Source: Sphingomonas sp. 3P27F8 (GTDB lineage: Bacteria; Pseudomonadota; Alphaproteobacteria; Sphingomonadales; Sphingomonadaceae). From it: a stretch of 64,000 nucleotides of DNA. The notes under the pieces were generated by a model. It worked only from the letters and a program-made list of their open reading frames with translations. It was not told the origin of the DNA and did no database searches. Below are positions 61,997 to 64,000 of this stretch, piece by piece. Position 1 is the stretch's first letter; each line of letters begins with the position of its first letter. Both the position numbers and the translations under genes were made by a program. The DNA is taken from contig NZ_SCNL01000015.1 in NCBI RefSeq assembly GCF_005502745.1, forward strand, positions 30,787 through 94,786. The letters run 5' to 3'.

Positions 61997-63887
61997 ATGG
62001 GCGTGAAAAAGCATTTTCCTCGCGGATCCGAGTGGCGGCAGTGGGATCTGCATATCCACACTCCTGCTTCTTTTCATTGGAAGGGAGAGCGCTTCTCAGC
62101 GAGTGGATGCACAAGCCGGGACAACGAGTTGATCGACGAGATGATAACGGCGATCAATGATACCGCTCCGGCGGTCTACGCCATCCAGGATTATTGGGGT
62201 TTCGATGGGTGGTTCGCGCTGAAACGGCGGCTAAGCGAAGGGACGGGTCCCGGACTAGAAAAGACCGTTTTCCCCGGCATCGAGCTACGGCTTGCTGCGC
62301 CGATCCAAGGGCGCTTGAACGCGCACGTTCTATTTTCGGATGAAATTCCCGATCAGCATCTCAAAGACTTCCTTTCGGCCCTGAAGCTCGAGATCACCGG
62401 CCAGCCGCTCTCTCCTCACGCTCTCATCGCCTACGCCCGGGCGGCCAACGCAGACAAATTGAAGACCCACAGCTTTGAAAAAGCCGAGGTCATGGCGAGC
62501 GACGAGACGGCGCTCCGCGCTGGCTACGTGATAGCGGAGCTCAATGTCGACAGCTACAAAGCTGCGGTTCGGGCGGTCCCAGACGGCATGGCTCTAGGTT
62601 TCATGCCGTTCGAAACGAACGATGGGCTCGCATCCGTCAAGCATCAGGAACATTACGCTTACGCAATCGGCCTATTTGACAGCTCGCCAATCTTCGAGAC
62701 CAGAAAGGAAGGCCTCTGGAATGCCTTCGTCGGTCGCAAGTGCCCAGAGAACGAGAGTTTTTTCGATGCCTTCCAGGAATCGATCGGAGGAATCCCTCGG
62801 CTGCCAGTTTCAGGCAGCGATGCGCACCAATTACGTGGGACCGCTGGTGACAACAATGCGCGCGGATATGGCGACTTCCCCTCTCAGCGGATCACATGGA
62901 TCAAGGCCGACCCCACGTGGCGGGGCCTGCAGCAAGCCATCAAAGAGCCGTTCAAGCGATGCCACATAGGCCTTACGCCACCCAAGTTGCAGCGGATCTC
63001 TGCGAACAAGACCTTTTACATCGACACTGTGTCCCTCTCGAAGGTCGATGGCAGTTCGTTGGCAGAGACCTGGTTCGACGGTTGCGCAATTCCCTTCAAC
63101 GCGGATCTCGTGGCGATCATCGGTAACAAAGGCAGCGGAAAGAGTGCCCTAGCGGATGTGCTGGCACTCGTTGGAAACTCGCAAGAACATGCTCATTTTT
63201 CGTTTTTAAAAGCGGATCGATTTCGAGGCAAAGCCGGCGAGCCGGCGCGGCAATTTTATGGCAAGTTAGATTGGCTGGCCGGAGAGCCGAGCCAAGCGAA
63301 TCTAGCTGCCAACCCGGCCCCTGATCGAGTGGAGATGGTCCGTTATGTGCCGCAGGGGCGTTTCGAGGCTCTGTGCAACGAGCATGTGACCGGCAAATCA
63401 GAGAACTTCGAACGTGAGCTTCGGTCCGTTATCTTCTCTCACATACCAGCTGAAGACCGTCTGGGCGCACTTGACTTCGACCAGCTCATCGAGGCGCAGG
63501 AGAGCACCCTTCGCGCGCGGCTAGATGAAGCCAGAAAGAATCTGGTTACCCTGAACCGTCTCATCGCCGGAACAGAGGACCAACTCCATCCTTCGATTAG
63601 AAAGAATATCGAAGAACAAATCCATTTGAAATCCGTTCAACTGGCGGAGCTGGAGCTAAGCAAACCACCTGCGATCGCCGCTCCTGCAGAGACTCTTACG
63701 CCTGATCAGGAAACCGCCGCCGCTACGCTGGCAGAGATTTCCACGGCGATCGCTGCGTTGGCCGACGAAGAAAAGGCTATTGGCGAAGCGTTGACGAGAC
63801 TCTCCGCGCAGCGGAAAGCGGCGCGCGATGTTCTCGAGCGGTTCGCGCTCATTCGGGAGCAGATCGCGGCGGCGGGTACCGAAATCG
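61997..63887 (+). pseudogene. trlF: TrlF-like gene truncated by IS6100
   Basis: The frame reads MGVKKHFPRGSEWRQWDLHI with HTPASFHW, a PHP-like metal site (HIHTPAS), in residues 1-30. VVAIIGNKGSGKSALADVLA-like Walker A follows near residue 374 and FHKVEMVRYVPQGRFEALC-like segments after it, then coiled-coil sequence. This is the TrlF layout (PHP plus P-loop ATPase). True TrlF sequence ends at about residue 630 (IAAAGTEIG), where the IS6100 left end begins; the frame then runs eight codons into the IS and stops. Walker B and the end of the ATPase are missing, so the gene is almost certainly inactive. It lies 95 bases after the SbcC-like gene. Confidence 0.85.
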
Positions 63888-64000
63888 GGCTCTGTTGCAA
63901 AAATCGTGAAGCTTGAGCATGCTTGGCGGAGATTGGACGGACGGAACGATGACGGATTTCAAGTGGCGCCATTTCCAGGGTGATGTGATCCTGTGGGCGG
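63888..64000 (+). mobile_element. Left end of IS6100 (partial, cut by window edge)
   Basis: GGCTCTGTTGCAAA at 63888 is the terminal inverted repeat of IS6-family elements, and the bases that follow (AATCGTGAAGCTTGAGCATG, then up to the transposase start) match IS6100 as I recall it. IS6100 is frequent on sphingomonad plasmids. Only 113 bases are in the window, so the target duplication cannot be checked. Confidence 0.93.
63949..64000 (+). CDS. tnpA: IS6100 transposase, N-terminus (partial)
   Basis: From the ATG at 63949 the frame reads MTDFKWRHFQGDVILWA to the edge, the start of the IS6-family DDE transposase of IS6100. An in-frame ATG at 63919 could add ten residues. The catalytic DDE acids lie beyond the window. 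Confidence 0.92.
   Translation, partial: MTDFKWRHFQGDVILWA

Noticed and set aside
1..64000. tRNA, rRNA or attachment site
   Set aside because: I saw no tRNA or rRNA-like sequence and no direct repeat at island ends, so integration into a tRNA gene cannot be supported from this window.

Overview
The window looks like part of a large conjugative plasmid (or integrated plasmid backbone) of an alphaproteobacterium, most likely a sphingomonad (Sphingobium/Sphingomonas/Novosphingobium type). The reasons are uniformly high GC, an iteron Rep_3-type replication gene beside a divergently arranged ParA-like gene, a long array of small plasmid-backbone families (DUF736, DUF2493, DUF3768, DUF6927-like, ParB/Srx-like, ArdC-like, SNO-like helicase-methyltransferase), two alphaproteobacterial LexA boxes (GTTC-N7-GTTC) and an IS6100 end at the right edge. 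The genus is an inference; no rRNA or core chromosomal gene is present.

Layout. 1-2.1 kb: replication and partition. It holds the start of a ParA-like gene, a 20-bp palindrome, the rep gene on the minus strand, and behind it a dyad operator plus five closely spaced iterons. 2.1-10.6 kb: plasmid DNA-metabolism genes on the plus strand (CHC2/Toprim protein, strawberry-notch helicase with methyltransferase, ParB-like protein, ArdC-like protein). 10.6-13.8 kb: a DUF6927-like gene split by an apparently complete group II intron, whose boundaries can be set to the base. 13.8-25.7 kb: small backbone genes including a secreted nuclease-like protein, a DpdA/TGT-like protein, a RES/Xre toxin-antitoxin pair, a PLD-like/GNAT pair and an SSB. 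25.9-29.7 kb: a 1272-aa nuclease-NTPase-helical-repeat protein that resembles STAND defence proteins. 29.7-32.9 kb: small genes, terminators, two copies of a dispersed stem-borne repeat and a dyad-rich stretch that probably contains oriT. 32.9-38.8 kb: transfer genes (RHH protein, TraD-like coupling protein, MobF relaxase).

38.9-64 kb is an accessory and defence region. It starts with a two-gene short prokaryotic Argonaute system whose partner has the order Mrr-TIR-APAZ, bracketed by two perfect dyads. A divergent pair follows (TIR-like protein plus PD-(D/E)XK nuclease). Next come two divergent SRAP-family genes that share a LexA box, a DUF4238 gene, and an SOS-type mutagenesis cassette imuA-imuB-dnaE2 with its own LexA box. 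The last block is AbiEi (with an added nuclease-like domain and an upstream TTTCA/TGAAA operator array), AbiEii, an SbcD-like nuclease, an SbcC/YhaN-like ATPase and a TrlF-like gene. The TrlF-like gene is cut off by IS6100.

How it fits together: replication, partition and transfer genes keep and move the replicon, while the cargo is devoted to DNA-level defence and damage tolerance (short pAgo, TIR proteins, AbiE, SbcCD-like/TrlF, SRAP, ImuABC). The strongest candidates for little-described biology are the Mrr-TIR-APAZ/pAgo pair, the adjacent TIR-like/nuclease pair, the nuclease-NTPase protein at 25.9 kb, and the AbiE-SbcCD-TrlF block.
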